DNA of 64,000 nucleotides from the NCBI GenBank assembly GCA_937928635.1, contig CALFWM010000005.1, positions 108,236 to 172,235 of the forward strand, read 5' to 3'. A model generated the notes under the pieces. It did not search any database, was not told the DNA's origin, and was given only the letters and a program-made list of their open reading frames with translations. The position numbers were made by a program, and so were the translations under genes. The stretch comes from an uncultured Sulfitobacter sp. Its GTDB lineage: Bacteria > Pseudomonadota > Alphaproteobacteria > Rhodobacterales > Rhodobacteraceae. How positions within the stretch are numbered: position 1 is the stretch's first letter; each line of letters opens with the position of its first letter. Below, piece by piece: positions 36,175-45,447 of this stretch.

Positions 36175-37071
36175 CTAAGGTTGTCCTTTATGTGACGCAT
36201 GATGCGCCTCGCGCAGCGCCAGGAGCACCGCGCCGGCAATAATGATCGTCGCCCCCAGCCAGCTGATGGCATCCGGCAGGATTTGAAAAAACAACGCGTC
36301 ATAGAGCACAGCAAATATCAGCGTGGCATAACTAAAGGGTGCCACAAAACTGGCATCCGCCCGTGCCATGCCATTCACAAAACTGGCCTGCGCGGCGGCC
36401 ATCATACCACCAACACCCGCAAGGGCGAGCCATTGTTGTGCTGTGGGCATTTGCCAGACCGCGATCACCGCGACGGATGAAATCACCAATCCGATCGAAT
36501 TGTTAAAGATCAGGATTTGAAACGGATCCTCGCGCTGGGACAGTCGTTTGATCAGGATCAGCTCCAGCCCCATGACAAGGGCCGCCCCAAAGGCCAGCAG
36601 CGCAGCAGGCTGAAAACTCGCCGGGGTGGGGCGCAGCAATATCAGTGCACCGATCATTGCCATTCCGGCCGCTGCCCATCTGATCGGCCCGACACGTTCG
36701 CCCAGCAGCGGGATTGCCAGGATCATCGCAAAGACCGGATTGAGAAATGAAATCGCGGTGGCATCAGACAGCGGTATATAGGCGACAGCCGCAAACATCA
36801 GCGTCACGCCCGCCCAGCCAAACAAGGTGCGCCCGATGTGCAAGCCCCAGTGCGGTGGGTTCAGGCGGGGCCGCAGGACAATGGAAAAGCTGATGATCAG
36901 GAACCAGGCAAAGACAAACCGCCCGTGGCTGATCTGCAGCGCATGCAGGGGCGGGCCAAAACTGCCGGTGCCAAGCGCCTTTGCCAGCAGGGATGCCGCG
37001 GCAATAAAGACGGTTGCGAGCACAATAAAGGCCGCAGCGCGCAGGTTGTTTTGTTGTTTCGCGACAAACAT
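36175..37071 (-). CDS. DMT/EamA-family transporter
   Basis: Ten hydrophobic segments in two EamA repeats span the 298-residue product, typical of drug/metabolite exporters. The start MFVAKQQNNLRAAAFIVLATVFIAAASLL places the first helix at the N terminus. GRTLFGWAGVTLMFAAVAYIPLSDATAISFLNPVF is characteristic of the first repeat. The substrate is unknown. It faces argD across a 274-base divergent gap. Confidence 0.9.
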   Translation of the reverse strand: MFVAKQQNNLRAAAFIVLATVFIAAASLLAKALGTGSFGPPLHALQISHGRFVFAWFLIISFSIVLRPRLNPPHWGLHIGRTLFGWAGVTLMFAAVAYIPLSDATAISFLNPVFAMILAIPLLGERVGPIRWAAAGMAMIGALILLRPTPASFQPAALLAFGAALVMGLELILIKRLSQREDPFQILIFNNSIGLVISSVAVIAVWQMPTAQQWLALAGVGGMMAAAQASFVNGMARADASFVAPFSYATLIFAVLYDALFFQILPDAISWLGATIIIAGAVLLALREAHHASHKGQP

Positions 37072-37345
37072 GTGTGCAGCTATGCGCCGCGCGCCGCAGA
37101 GCTGCAATGGTGATTTAGCTCTTTACGTCCGCACCGTTTTGGCTTTATCGACTGTGCATGATCAAATTTGCACCACACGCCATCCGACGACGTCGTCGCT
37201 AAGCCTGCCTGCACCCTTGCCACCTTGCAAGGTTGATCATTGTGCCGTTCCTGCGGCCACCCTCTTTCAAACCCTATTGACTGCACTATGCCGCCATGCC
37301 CTTTTGGGCGCTTAGCTGCGGCCCCCACGTTAAGGATGTTTCCCC

Positions 37346-38515
37346 ATGATCTCGTCTGTTTTGCCTACCTATGCGCGTGCCCCTTTGAGTTTTGTCAAAG
37401 GGGAAGGCTCCTGGTTGATTGAGGCAGATGGCCGACGTTTTCTGGATTTGGGTGCCGGGATTGCTGTTAACGCGCTGGGCCATGCGCACCCGGACCTGGT
37501 GGCGGCCCTGAGTGAACAGGCCGGTGCGCTGTGGCATACCTCCAACCTATACGAAATCCCGCAACAGCAGGCGCTGGCGGACCGGCTGGTGGAACATACC
37601 TTTGCCGATACGGTGTTTTTTACCAACTCGGGCACCGAGGCCTGTGAGCTGGCCGTGAAAATGGCCCGCAAGCATCACTATGACAAAGGCGCGCCGGAAC
37701 GGGTCGAGATCATCACCTTTGATGGGTCTTTCCATGGCCGCTCCGCTGCGGGGATCGCGGCGGCCGGGTCAGAGAAGATGACCAAGGGTTTCGGGCCCCT
37801 GTTGGGCGGTTTTGTGCATTTGCCGTTTGGCGATCACGATGCGCTCACGGCGGCGATCAATGACAAGACCTGCGCCATTATGGTGGAACCGGTCCAGGGC
37901 GAGGGCGGCATTCGCCCGCTGCCGGATGCCTGTCTCAAGGGGCTGCGGGATCTGTGTGATCAACACGGTATTCTGATGATTCTGGATGAGGTGCAATGTG
38001 GCGTGGGCCGTACCGGCAAGTTGTTTGCCCATGAATGGGCGGGCATTGGCCCTGACATCATGATGGTTGCCAAGGGCATCGGCGGGGGCTTTCCACTGGG
38101 GGCCGTTCTGGCAACAGAGGATGCGGCAAGCGGTATGACGGCAGGCACCCATGGCTCCACCTATGGCGGTAACCCGCTGGGCTGTGCGGTGGGCTGTGTC
38201 GTGATGGACACGGTCAGCTCGCCTGCGTTTCTGGCCGAGGTGAACCGCAAGGCAGGCCTGCTGCGTCAAAAGCTCGAAGGGTTGATTGCCGGTCACCCGG
38301 ACGTCTTTGAAAGCGTGCGCGGATCGGGCCTGATGCTGGGGCTCAAATGCAAAGCCACCAACATGGATGTGGTCAATGCGGGCTATGCGGAGGAGATCAT
38401 CACCGTGCCTGCGGCCGACAATGTAATCCGCCTGCTGCCGCCTCTGACCATTACGGATGCAGAAATTGACACAGCTGTCGTGCGCCTGAGTGCTGCGGCG
38501 GATGCCTTGTCCTAA
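37346..38515 (+). CDS. argD: Acetylornithine aminotransferase
   Basis: ArgD transfers an amino group to N-acetylglutamate semialdehyde in arginine synthesis, using PLP. Motifs are [38 protein letters not shown], the glutamine-rich EPVQGEGG and [14 protein letters not shown]. The PLP lysine is Lys243 in [13 protein letters not shown]. The 389-residue length is standard. AAGGA precedes the ATG. argF follows 113 bases downstream after a structured spacer. Confidence 0.96.
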   Translation: MISSVLPTYARAPLSFVKGEGSWLIEADGRRFLDLGAGIAVNALGHAHPDLVAALSEQAGALWHTSNLYEIPQQQALADRLVEHTFADTVFFTNSGTEACELAVKMARKHHYDKGAPERVEIITFDGSFHGRSAAGIAAAGSEKMTKGFGPLLGGFVHLPFGDHDALTAAINDKTCAIMVEPVQGEGGIRPLPDACLKGLRDLCDQHGILMILDEVQCGVGRTGKLFAHEWAGIGPDIMMVAKGIGGGFPLGAVLATEDAASGMTAGTHGSTYGGNPLGCAVGCVVMDTVSSPAFLAEVNRKAGLLRQKLEGLIAGHPDVFESVRGSGLMLGLKCKATNMDVVNAGYAEEIITVPAADNVIRLLPPLTITDAEIDTAVVRLSAAADALS

Positions 38516-38540
38516 CTCTTTCTGGCCTCAACCCTTCCTC

Positions 38541-38600
38541 GGGGGCTGTCTGCTACACGCCATGGGCTCCAGCCTGATGGACGACGGGCAGATAGCCCCC
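38541..38600 (+). ncRNA. Structured element in the argD-argF spacer
   Basis: GGGGGCTGTCTGC (38541-38553) pairs with GCAGATAGCCCCC (38588-38600), 13 pairs with one G-U. Inside, CCATGGGC (38560-38567) pairs with GCCTGATGG (38572-38580) around one bulged base. The two-level hairpin ends 28 bases before the argF start. It may be an attenuator, processing site or terminator; there is no T run after it. Confidence 0.55.
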
Positions 38601-38628
38601 CCCGGGCCTTACAAACAAAAGCGAACCG

Positions 38629-39534
38629 ATGAACCATTTCCTAGACATCCACCACACCTCCCAATCTGACCTGCGGGGCATCATTGATGGTGCAATTGCG
38701 GCGAAAAAAGCCCGCGCAGGCCTGCCAAAAGGGGCGCTTGATGCGGATCAGCCGCTTGCGGGCCATATGGTTGCGTTGATTTTTGAAAAACCCTCAACCC
38801 GCACGCGCGTTTCTTTTGATGTGGGCGTGCGCCAAATGGGTGGACAGACCATGTTGCTGTCTGGCACCGACATGCAACTGGGTCACGGCGAGACAATTGC
38901 AGACACGGCTCGCGTGCTGAGCCGTTATGTTGATCTGATTATGATCCGCACCTTCGAAGAAGCCACGCTGCTGGAGATGGCCGAATACGCCACCGTGCCG
39001 GTGATCAACGGTCTGACCAACCGCACGCATCCCTGTCAGATCATGGCGGACGTGATGACGTTTGAGGAACAGGCGGGCCCGATCAAGGGGCGCAAGGTGG
39101 TCTGGTCCGGTGATGGCAACAATGTATTCGCCAGCTTTGCCCATGCGGCCAAACAATTTGAGTTTGATCTGGTCTTTACCGGCCCGCCCACATTGGACCC
39201 GGAACCCGCCCTTGACGGGCTTTATTCGATTGAACGGGACCCAAACAAGGCGGTGGAGGGCGCGGACCTGGTGGTCACAGACACCTGGGTGTCGATGCAT
39301 GATCCGCAATCCGCGCGTGAGCGGCGCCACAACCAGTTGCGCGGCTATCAGGTGAATGAGGCATTGATGGCAAAGGCCAAGGATGACGCGCTTTTTATGC
39401 ATTGCCTGCCTGCGCACCGTGATGACGAGGCGACAAGTGCAGTGATGGACGGGCCGCATTCGGTGATCTTTGAAGAGGCCGAAAACCGCCTGCACGCGCA
39501 AAAGGCGATCATGCGGTACTGCCTTGGCAAATAA
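38629..39534 (+). CDS. argF: Ornithine carbamoyltransferase
   Basis: ArgF makes citrulline from ornithine and carbamoyl phosphate. The carbamoyl-phosphate loop is STRTR with Ser56-Thr57-Arg58-Thr59. The ornithine side has [19 protein letters not shown] and the [11 protein letters not shown] motif with its catalytic Cys. The 301-residue length is usual. Together with argD it forms a small arginine operon with a structured spacer. Confidence 0.97.
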   Translation: MNHFLDIHHTSQSDLRGIIDGAIAAKKARAGLPKGALDADQPLAGHMVALIFEKPSTRTRVSFDVGVRQMGGQTMLLSGTDMQLGHGETIADTARVLSRYVDLIMIRTFEEATLLEMAEYATVPVINGLTNRTHPCQIMADVMTFEEQAGPIKGRKVVWSGDGNNVFASFAHAAKQFEFDLVFTGPPTLDPEPALDGLYSIERDPNKAVEGADLVVTDTWVSMHDPQSARERRHNQLRGYQVNEALMAKAKDDALFMHCLPAHRDDEATSAVMDGPHSVIFEEAENRLHAQKAIMRYCLGK

Positions 39535-39542
39535 TCCGCGCA

Positions 39543-39824
39543 TTGTTGTTGCTGGGGCCGCTCTTTCGTCGTGTAGCGACGTCGATGCTGACCATTGATG
39601 CGCAGGCCCGGTCCTCCATGTCCCACGATCTGATGACGGGACGGGCAACGGAAATTGATGTGTTGCAGGGACAAGTGATGCGGATGGGGGCTGAGGTTGG
39701 CCTGGCCACACCGATCTATGCGCGGGTGGTGGAGGTGGTGAAACTGGCGGAACTGGCAGCGACGGGTTTGCCGAACCTGCCCGTCACAGCCCTGCGCTCT
39801 GATGAAACCGGCCAATTCCTTTGA
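39543..39824 (+). pseudogene. C-terminal remnant of a 2-dehydropantoate 2-reductase-like gene
   Basis: About 93 codons remain. ARSSMSHDLMTGRATEIDVLQGQVMRMGAEVGLATPIYARVVEVVKLAE matches the helical C-terminal domain of the PanE/ApbA family, where 'SM.qDl..gr.TEID..nG' binds substrate. The Rossmann NADP domain (about 190 residues) is missing, and argF ends only 8 bases upstream. The piece is probably a deletion remnant. A pair of palindromes overlaps its stop codon. Confidence 0.7.
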
Positions 39825-39860
39825 AGGAATTGCACAAAACTCTTCAAAGAGTTTTGTGCC
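39813..39860. repeat. Paired palindromes at the panE remnant end
   Basis: Two perfect dyads lie in tandem: AATTCCTT-TG-AAGGAATT, which includes the stop codon, and GCACAAAACTCTT with AAGAGTTTTGTGC around a 2-base centre. No T run follows. Similar pairs occur at about 41376-41417 and 59466-59511. Confidence 0.7.
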
Positions 39861-39938
39861 ACCCAGCCGCGTCAGCAGGGCTTGCCTTGTCGGTTCGCCC
39901 ATATCACTGTGGCTGAAACATCACGAAGGACAGGCGGC

Positions 39939-41372
39939 ATGACAAACACCAAAACAGGCGCGGATATCGGCGTATATGGGCTCGGCACAATGGGGTCCGC
40001 CTTGGCGTTGAACTTCGCTGAAAAGGGGTTCCGCGTCGCTGTTTCCAACAGGGAAGCGGGCTGGATTGATAGCTTCCTTGCGGAAAGCGGCGATATGGCG
40101 GGCCAACTTGAAGGGCATGCGGACCTTGCCGATTTCGTTAAATCAATCGCACGGCCCCGCAGCATTCTGTTCATGATCCCCTCAGGCGCGCCGATGGATG
40201 CGATGATAGAGGCAATCACACGCTATCTGGATGACGGGGATACGTTGATTGATGGGGGCAACGCAGATTTCCACGACACGCGCCGGCGCGCCGCAGCTTT
40301 TGAGGCAACCGGGTTTCATTATGTCGGCATGGGCGTGTCAGGCGGTGCCGAAGGGGCGCGCCATGGCCCCTCCATGATGGTGGGCGGTTCGGCCCATTCA
40401 TGGGATCAACTGCGCCCGATGGCAGAGGCGATTGCGGCCAAGTTTGAGGGCATTCCCTGTGTCGCGCATCTGGGCCCGGACGGTGCGGGGCATTTCGTTA
40501 AGACCGTGCACAACGGTATCGAATATGCCGATATGCAAATGATTGCAGAAGTTTACGGGCTGCTGCGCGATGGGGCGGGGCATGATGCAGCACAGATCGG
40601 TGCCCTGTTTGAACGCTGGCAAAACGGGCCGCTGAGTTCGTATCTGATTGAGGTCTCTGCGGCCGCATTGCAATCTGTTGATCCCAAAACGGGCCAGCCG
40701 ATGGTGGATGTGATCCGAGATCAGGCCGGGCAAAAGGGCACAGGGCGCTGGACGGTGATTGAGGCGTTAAAAATGGGGCAATCTGCCTCTGCGATTGAGG
40801 CGGCAGTGGGTGCGCGCGGCTGGTCCGCAGAAAAAGAAGTGCGCGTGGCAGCGGAACCCTTGCTGGCGGCAGCTACGCTGGAGGCTGATCTGCCGGGGGC
40901 GGATGATCTGGAACGCGCGTTGTTGGCCGGGCGTATCCTGGCCCATGCGCAGGGGTACCGCATTTTAACGGCGGCGTCAGATGAATTTGACTGGTCGCTT
41001 GATTTTGCCCAGATATCAGAGATTTGGCGGGCGGGCTGCATCATACGCTCCGCGTTGCTGGATGCGTTATCGGATGCGTTTCGGGCAGGTGTGCCTGAGG
41101 GGCATCTGATTTTGGCCCCCGAAATGCGCGCGCGATTGGCAGACACTGTGCCTGCGCTGCGCCGTGTTGTGGCCGCGGCGGCGTCGCTTGGTGTGGCCCT
41201 GCCCGCCCTTTCGGCAAGCCTGTCCTGGTACGACAGCATGCGGCGGGGGCGCGGGACGGCAAACCTGGTCCAGGCGCAACGCGATTTCTTTGGGGCGCAT
41301 GGGTTTGAGCGCACGGACGAGGCGGGTGGCAAACACTTTGGGGCTTGGAACGACCTCGCTGCGCCCGGGTGA
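39939..41372 (+). CDS. gnd: 6-phosphogluconate dehydrogenase, decarboxylating
   Basis: Gnd oxidises 6-phosphogluconate to ribulose-5-phosphate with NADP+. The Rossmann motif is IGVYGLGTMGSALALNFAEKG. The coenzyme/substrate region is LIDGGNADFHDTRRR, with GMGVSGGAEGARHGPSMMVGG and the catalytic KTVHNGIEYADMQ. Late motifs QAQRDFFGAHGFER complete the long decarboxylating form (477 residues). The start MTNTKTGADIGVYG is chosen to place the Rossmann fold at the N terminus; the frame extends 19 codons upstream. Confidence 0.95.
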   Translation: MTNTKTGADIGVYGLGTMGSALALNFAEKGFRVAVSNREAGWIDSFLAESGDMAGQLEGHADLADFVKSIARPRSILFMIPSGAPMDAMIEAITRYLDDGDTLIDGGNADFHDTRRRAAAFEATGFHYVGMGVSGGAEGARHGPSMMVGGSAHSWDQLRPMAEAIAAKFEGIPCVAHLGPDGAGHFVKTVHNGIEYADMQMIAEVYGLLRDGAGHDAAQIGALFERWQNGPLSSYLIEVSAAALQSVDPKTGQPMVDVIRDQAGQKGTGRWTVIEALKMGQSASAIEAAVGARGWSAEKEVRVAAEPLLAAATLEADLPGADDLERALLAGRILAHAQGYRILTAASDEFDWSLDFAQISEIWRAGCIIRSALLDALSDAFRAGVPEGHLILAPEMRARLADTVPALRRVVAAAASLGVALPALSASLSWYDSMRRGRGTANLVQAQRDFFGAHGFERTDEAGGKHFGAWNDLAAPG

Positions 41373-41375
41373 GGA

Positions 41376-41417
41376 GCAGTTTTGCAAAACTGCGGCGCCG
41401 AATTTTGCAAAATTCGG
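41376..41417. repeat. Tandem perfect palindromes between gnd and truA
   Basis: GCAGTTTTGCAAAACTGC (41376-41393) and CCGAATTTTGCAAAATTCGG (41398-41417) are both perfect and share the TTTTGCAAAA centre. They lie between convergent genes and could work as a two-way end signal, although neither is followed by a T run. Confidence 0.75.
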
Positions 41418-41423
41418 GCGTCG

Positions 41424-42194
41424 TCAGACCGCAAACGGATCATCCGGATAGCAGACATGTGCGAGATATAGGCCATGGGGCGGGCAGACCGGCCCACAGG
41501 CCGCGCGGGACCGCGCATCCAACGCTTTTTGAACATCGCGCGGGGACCATGTCCCTGCGCCAACCCGTTCCAAAGTCCCCACAAAACTGCGTACCTGATT
41601 GTGCAAAAACGAGCGCGCGCGCACGTCAAAATGGATTTCGATTCCCGCAGATGTTTCGTGCTGCGTGACTTTCAGATGATCAAGTGTTTTGACGGGGCTT
41701 TGTGCCTGACAAATGGTTGAACGAAAGGTTGTAAAATCATGTTTTCCAACCAGAATATTAGCCCCTGCCTGCATCGCATCCACGTCCAGATCATGTTTGA
41801 TCTGCCAGACCAATCCGTCTGTGTGGGTCGCGGGCGCGCGCCGCGCGAGGATGCGAAACAGATACTGACGCTCCTGAGCGGTAAAGCGTGCATGAAAATC
41901 ACCCGCCACCGCGGCGCAGCCCGTGATCGCAATGGGGTGGGGTTTAAGGTGATAGTTCAACGCCTCTGACAGGCGGAAAGGATCCCAGGGTGCGGTCATG
42001 TCGCAATGGGCCACCTGACCCATGGCATGCACGCCCGCATCCGTGCGCCCCGCCGCCGCAATGGTGTGATCGCGCGGCTCCAGTTTGGCCAGTGCCGTTT
42101 CCACGGCCCTTTGGACGGAAGGCAGGTCAACCTGACGTTGCCATCCCACAAACGGGGCACCGTGATATTCTATTTTGAGGGCATAGCGGGGCAT
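41424..42194 (-). CDS. truA: tRNA pseudouridine synthase A
   Basis: TruA makes pseudouridine at positions 38-40 of tRNA anticodon arms. The catalytic motif is [14 protein letters not shown] with its Asp. Other family segments are [12 protein letters not shown] at the N terminus, [15 protein letters not shown] and [14 protein letters not shown]. The 256-residue length is normal. The start [12 protein letters not shown] is typical of the family; the frame continues 23 codons upstream. Confidence 0.96.
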   Translation of the reverse strand: MPRYALKIEYHGAPFVGWQRQVDLPSVQRAVETALAKLEPRDHTIAAAGRTDAGVHAMGQVAHCDMTAPWDPFRLSEALNYHLKPHPIAITGCAAVAGDFHARFTAQERQYLFRILARRAPATHTDGLVWQIKHDLDVDAMQAGANILVGKHDFTTFRSTICQAQSPVKTLDHLKVTQHETSAGIEIHFDVRARSFLHNQVRSFVGTLERVGAGTWSPRDVQKALDARSRAACGPVCPPHGLYLAHVCYPDDPFAV

Positions 42195-42284
42195 GTGGCT
42201 GCGTCTAACTTGGGTCTGGCAAACTGGCAATCCCTGCCGGTGCGTCCTATGTTGGGCGTGCAAAGGGCAGGGGGCGGAACAGCA

Positions 42285-43700
42285 TTGGTCATCTCACGTA
42301 TTGCCGACGCCATTTGGCGGCAGGTTGAAACGGCGCAAGACACCGTGTCTGAAACATTCTTTGAACCCGTGATCCGTTTGGGGGTCACCGGGTTGGCGCG
42401 CGCGGGCAAGACCGTTTTCATCACGTCGTTGGTGGCCAATTTGTTGGACCGGGGGCGCATGCCCGGCCTTCTGGCAGCCAGCGAGGGGCGCATTGAGGCC
42501 GCATTTTTGCAGCCACAGCCCGATGATACCGTGCCCCGATTTGAATATGAATCGCACCTTAGCGCAATGACCGGGCAACACCCCCATTGGCCTGACAGCA
42601 CCCGCACCATATCTGAGCTGCGGCTGTCGCTGAAAGTGCGGCCCAATGGCCTGCTGGCCGGGCTACAGGGGCCGCGCACGATACATCTGGATATTGTCGA
42701 TTATCCGGGTGAGTGGCTGCTGGATCTGGCGTTGATGGACCGCAGCTATGAGGAATGGTCAAAGGCGACCCTTGAGCGCATTAAAGACCGCGATTCCGCA
42801 CATGATTTCATGGGGCTGGCGCGGGACGTTGATGCAACGCGCGCACATGATGAGCCGCTTGCGCAGGACCTTGCAGGCCGGTTTGCGCGCTATTTGACCC
42901 AAGCCCGCGCGCAAGGGTTTTCCGATTGCACGCCGGGGCGGTTTTTGTTGCCCGGTGATCTGGCCGGCAGCCCGGTGCTGACTTTTGCCCCGGTGCCCAC
43001 AACGGGCAGTTCCAAACGGGGATCGCTGCACCGGGAAATGGCGCGGCGGTTTGAGGCCTACAAAAACCAGGTTGTGCAACCGTTCTTTCGCGATCATTTT
43101 TCCCGGATCGACCGGCAGGTGGTGTTGGTGGATGCGCTTGGCGCGATCCATCAGGGGCCGCGCGCGGTGGAGGATTTGCGCGGGGCCATGGGCGACATAC
43201 TTGGTGCGTTCCGGCCCGGACAAAATGGTTTTCTGAGCAGCCTGCTGGGGGGCAAAAAGGTTGAGAAGATCCTGTTTGCCGCCACCAAGGCGGATCATCT
43301 GCACCATAGCCAACACCCTCAGCTCAGCGCGATCATGCAGGCGCTGACCCGCGATGCCCGCGACCGCGCGCAATATGCCGGGGCCGGGACGCAGGCCATG
43401 GCAATCGCCGCGCTCCGGGCAACAACGGAGGCCAGCATGGCGCATGAGGGCGAGATGTTGGATGTGGTGCGGGGCAGGTTGCTTGAGACGGGCAAAGAGG
43501 CCGCATTTTACCCCGGTGCCTTGCCTGATGACCCCAGCCACCTGCTTAACCCTGCGCGTCAGGGGGCGGATAAATGGCTGGATCAGGACTATCAGGTGAT
43601 GCGATTTGCGCCAGCGCCGCTCAACCTGAAGCCCGGTGATGGGCCACCACATATCCGGTTGGACAAAGCGGCAGAATTTTTTTTCGGGGACCGGTTGTGA
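42285..43700 (+). CDS. ycjX: YcjX-family (DUF463) GTPase-like protein
   Basis: YcjX proteins are P-loop stress proteins, in enterobacteria part of the phage-shock regulon next to ycjF. The Walker A loop is [10 protein letters not shown], preceded by [33 protein letters not shown] is the switch/Walker B part, and [15 protein letters not shown] resembles the NKxD nucleotide-base motif. The TTG start at 42285 ([10 protein letters not shown]) matches the usual N terminus and has GGGGGCGGA upstream; ATG 42249 is an alternative. The 471-residue length is standard. Confidence 0.88.
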   Translation: MVISRIADAIWRQVETAQDTVSETFFEPVIRLGVTGLARAGKTVFITSLVANLLDRGRMPGLLAASEGRIEAAFLQPQPDDTVPRFEYESHLSAMTGQHPHWPDSTRTISELRLSLKVRPNGLLAGLQGPRTIHLDIVDYPGEWLLDLALMDRSYEEWSKATLERIKDRDSAHDFMGLARDVDATRAHDEPLAQDLAGRFARYLTQARAQGFSDCTPGRFLLPGDLAGSPVLTFAPVPTTGSSKRGSLHREMARRFEAYKNQVVQPFFRDHFSRIDRQVVLVDALGAIHQGPRAVEDLRGAMGDILGAFRPGQNGFLSSLLGGKKVEKILFAATKADHLHHSQHPQLSAIMQALTRDARDRAQYAGAGTQAMAIAALRATTEASMAHEGEMLDVVRGRLLETGKEAAFYPGALPDDPSHLLNPARQGADKWLDQDYQVMRFAPAPLNLKPGDGPPHIRLDKAAEFFFGDRL

Positions 43701-44140
43701 GGGTGTTGCGGGCGGCACGGCCAACGGACGCAGGGGCCGTAGGCGCGATTTTGTCAGAGTTTATCGACACCACGCCGTGGATGCCGCGCGTTCACACGCG
43801 GGCCGAGGATTTGGCCCATGCCGGTGCGATGATCAAGCGCGGCTGGGTCCGGGTTGCGGAGCAAGGCGGGCAGGTCACAGGGTTCTCGGCCCATGACGCG
43901 GGCGAAGTGAATGCGCTTTACGTGGTGCAAGCCGCCCGTGGGCAAGGGGTTGGCTCTGACTTGTTGAAGCAATTGCAGGCGGAACAGCCGCAGCTGGGGC
44001 TTTGGACGTTTGTGGCAAACGCGCGCGCGCAAGCGTTTTATTTGGGTCATGGGTTTGTCGAAATACGGCGGACGGACGGGGCAGACAGCGACGAAAAGCT
44101 GCCCGATATTTGGTATGCGTGGCAAAGGGAGGCCGGGTGA
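43697..44140 (+). CDS. GNAT-family N-acetyltransferase between ycjX and ycjF
   Basis: The 147-residue product has acetyl-CoA motif A in VNALYVVQAARGQGVGSDLLKQL (Q/R-G-x-G-x-G/S) and motif B in VANARAQAFYLGHGFVEIRRTDGADSDEKLPDIWYAW. The GTG start overlaps the ycjX stop and its stop overlaps the ycjF start, so the three are translationally coupled. The substrate is unknown; a link to the membrane-stress function of YcjX/YcjF is an inference. Confidence 0.87.
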   Translation: MRVLRAARPTDAGAVGAILSEFIDTTPWMPRVHTRAEDLAHAGAMIKRGWVRVAEQGGQVTGFSAHDAGEVNALYVVQAARGQGVGSDLLKQLQAEQPQLGLWTFVANARAQAFYLGHGFVEIRRTDGADSDEKLPDIWYAWQREAG

Positions 44141-45150
44141 TGGCCAAGGGTCCTATCCTGTTTGAGATTGAGGATGAGGGAGGCGAGGTTGCCCCCGATG
44201 TGTCCAGCGCGCCCCCCGTGCCAGATGTGCAGGAGGCACCGCCGCAAGGGCAAGCGATGCAGATCGCGGCACGGTTGGCGGCGCGCAAACCCTCCAAACT
44301 GGTGCGCCTGTTCTGGTGGCTGGCAACAGCGCTGATCGGGGCGTTGGTGTCGATTGCCGCATGGAGTTTTGTCACCGATCTGATTGCGCGCTCCCCCCTG
44401 TTAGGCTGGGGTATAACCGTTTTGCTGGCTGCGTTTCTGGTTGTACTGGGGCTGTTATGCCTGCGAGAGCTTGCCGCGTTTGGGCGCCTGTCGCGTCTGG
44501 ACGGGCTGCGCCATGACGCGCAGGAGGCCTTGGCAACAGGTGAACTCACGCGGGCGCGGGATGTGACGGACCGTCTGGTGCGGCTTTACAAAGGGCGCGA
44601 GGAAACCCGGTGGGGGCGCGATCGTCTGGCGGAGTTGCGGGGGGATCAATTGGATGCCGCAGCGCTGTTAACGCTGGCAGAGGCGGAAATGCTGGGGCCT
44701 TTGGATGTCGCGGCAAGCCGAGAGGTCGAAGCGGCAACGCGGCAGGTGGCGACAGTCACGGCCCTTGTGCCCCTGGCGCTGGCGGACGTGGCGGCGGCGC
44801 TGACCTCCAACTTGCGGATGATCCGGCGGATTGCAGAGATTTATGGCGGACGGTCTGGTTTTTTCGGCTCCTGGCGGCTGACCCGCGCGGTGCTGAGCCA
44901 TCTGGTTGCCACCGGTGCCGTGGCGGTGGGGGATGATATGCTGGAGCCGATCCTGGGAGGGTCTTTGCTGGGCAAGTTGAGCCGCCGGTTTGGCGAGGGG
45001 ATGGTCAATGGGGCGCTGACAGCCCGGGTTGGGGTGGCGGCAATGGAAGTTTGCCGACCTTTGACGTTTTCAGAAGGCAAACGTCCGTCCGTGCGGGGCA
45101 TCATCGGGCGCAGCCTGAGCGGGCTGTTCAAAGGGTCGGACAAGGGTTGA
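44140..45150 (+). CDS. ycjF: YcjF-family (TIGR01620/DUF697) membrane protein
   Basis: The 336-residue product has an acidic/proline N terminus, two close membrane helices (about residues 58-80 and 87-110), then a DUF697-type region with NLRMIRRIAEIYGGRSGFFGSWRLTRAVLSHL and GGSLLGKLSRRFGEGMVNGALTARVGVAAMEVCRPL. This is the standard YcjF layout. ATG 44140 overlaps the previous stop. It acts at the inner membrane with YcjX by family association. Confidence 0.88.
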   Translation: MAKGPILFEIEDEGGEVAPDVSSAPPVPDVQEAPPQGQAMQIAARLAARKPSKLVRLFWWLATALIGALVSIAAWSFVTDLIARSPLLGWGITVLLAAFLVVLGLLCLRELAAFGRLSRLDGLRHDAQEALATGELTRARDVTDRLVRLYKGREETRWGRDRLAELRGDQLDAAALLTLAEAEMLGPLDVAASREVEAATRQVATVTALVPLALADVAAALTSNLRMIRRIAEIYGGRSGFFGSWRLTRAVLSHLVATGAVAVGDDMLEPILGGSLLGKLSRRFGEGMVNGALTARVGVAAMEVCRPLTFSEGKRPSVRGIIGRSLSGLFKGSDKG

Positions 45151-45171
45151 GATCCGGAAAGGAGCGGCTGC

Positions 45172-45258
45172 GCCGCATTCTATTTTTTTGATTTTGCTCC
45201 TCAAAATCGTGAATGAGGCTCTGCCTCAAACTCCGGAGTTTTTTTGGAAGGGTGAATG
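45172..45258 (+). repeat. Two-hairpin intergenic repeat, copy 4
   Basis: GATTTTG (45190-45196) pairs with CAAAATC (45202-45208). TGAGGC (45214-45219), loop TCT, pairs with GCCTCA (45223-45228). The tail here is CTCCGGAGTTTTTTTGGAAG, more degenerate than in the other copies but with a T run. It lies between ycjF and ileS, the only copy that could be a working terminator. Confidence 0.75.
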
Positions 45259-45447
45259 AGGGAGCGGGGCTTGCTGTGGGGGGCGTCGGGGCCTATAAGC
45301 CGGTGCATGACACGTCTCTTTGCGATCATTATGCGAATTATATCCCCGGCGCTCTAATCCATGCGAGACGCCGGGCCTTAGGCGTTTGCGATGCGCGCGC
45401 CAATCCATCCCAATTCCCCCAGATACGACCATTGAAGGACGCCCCCC

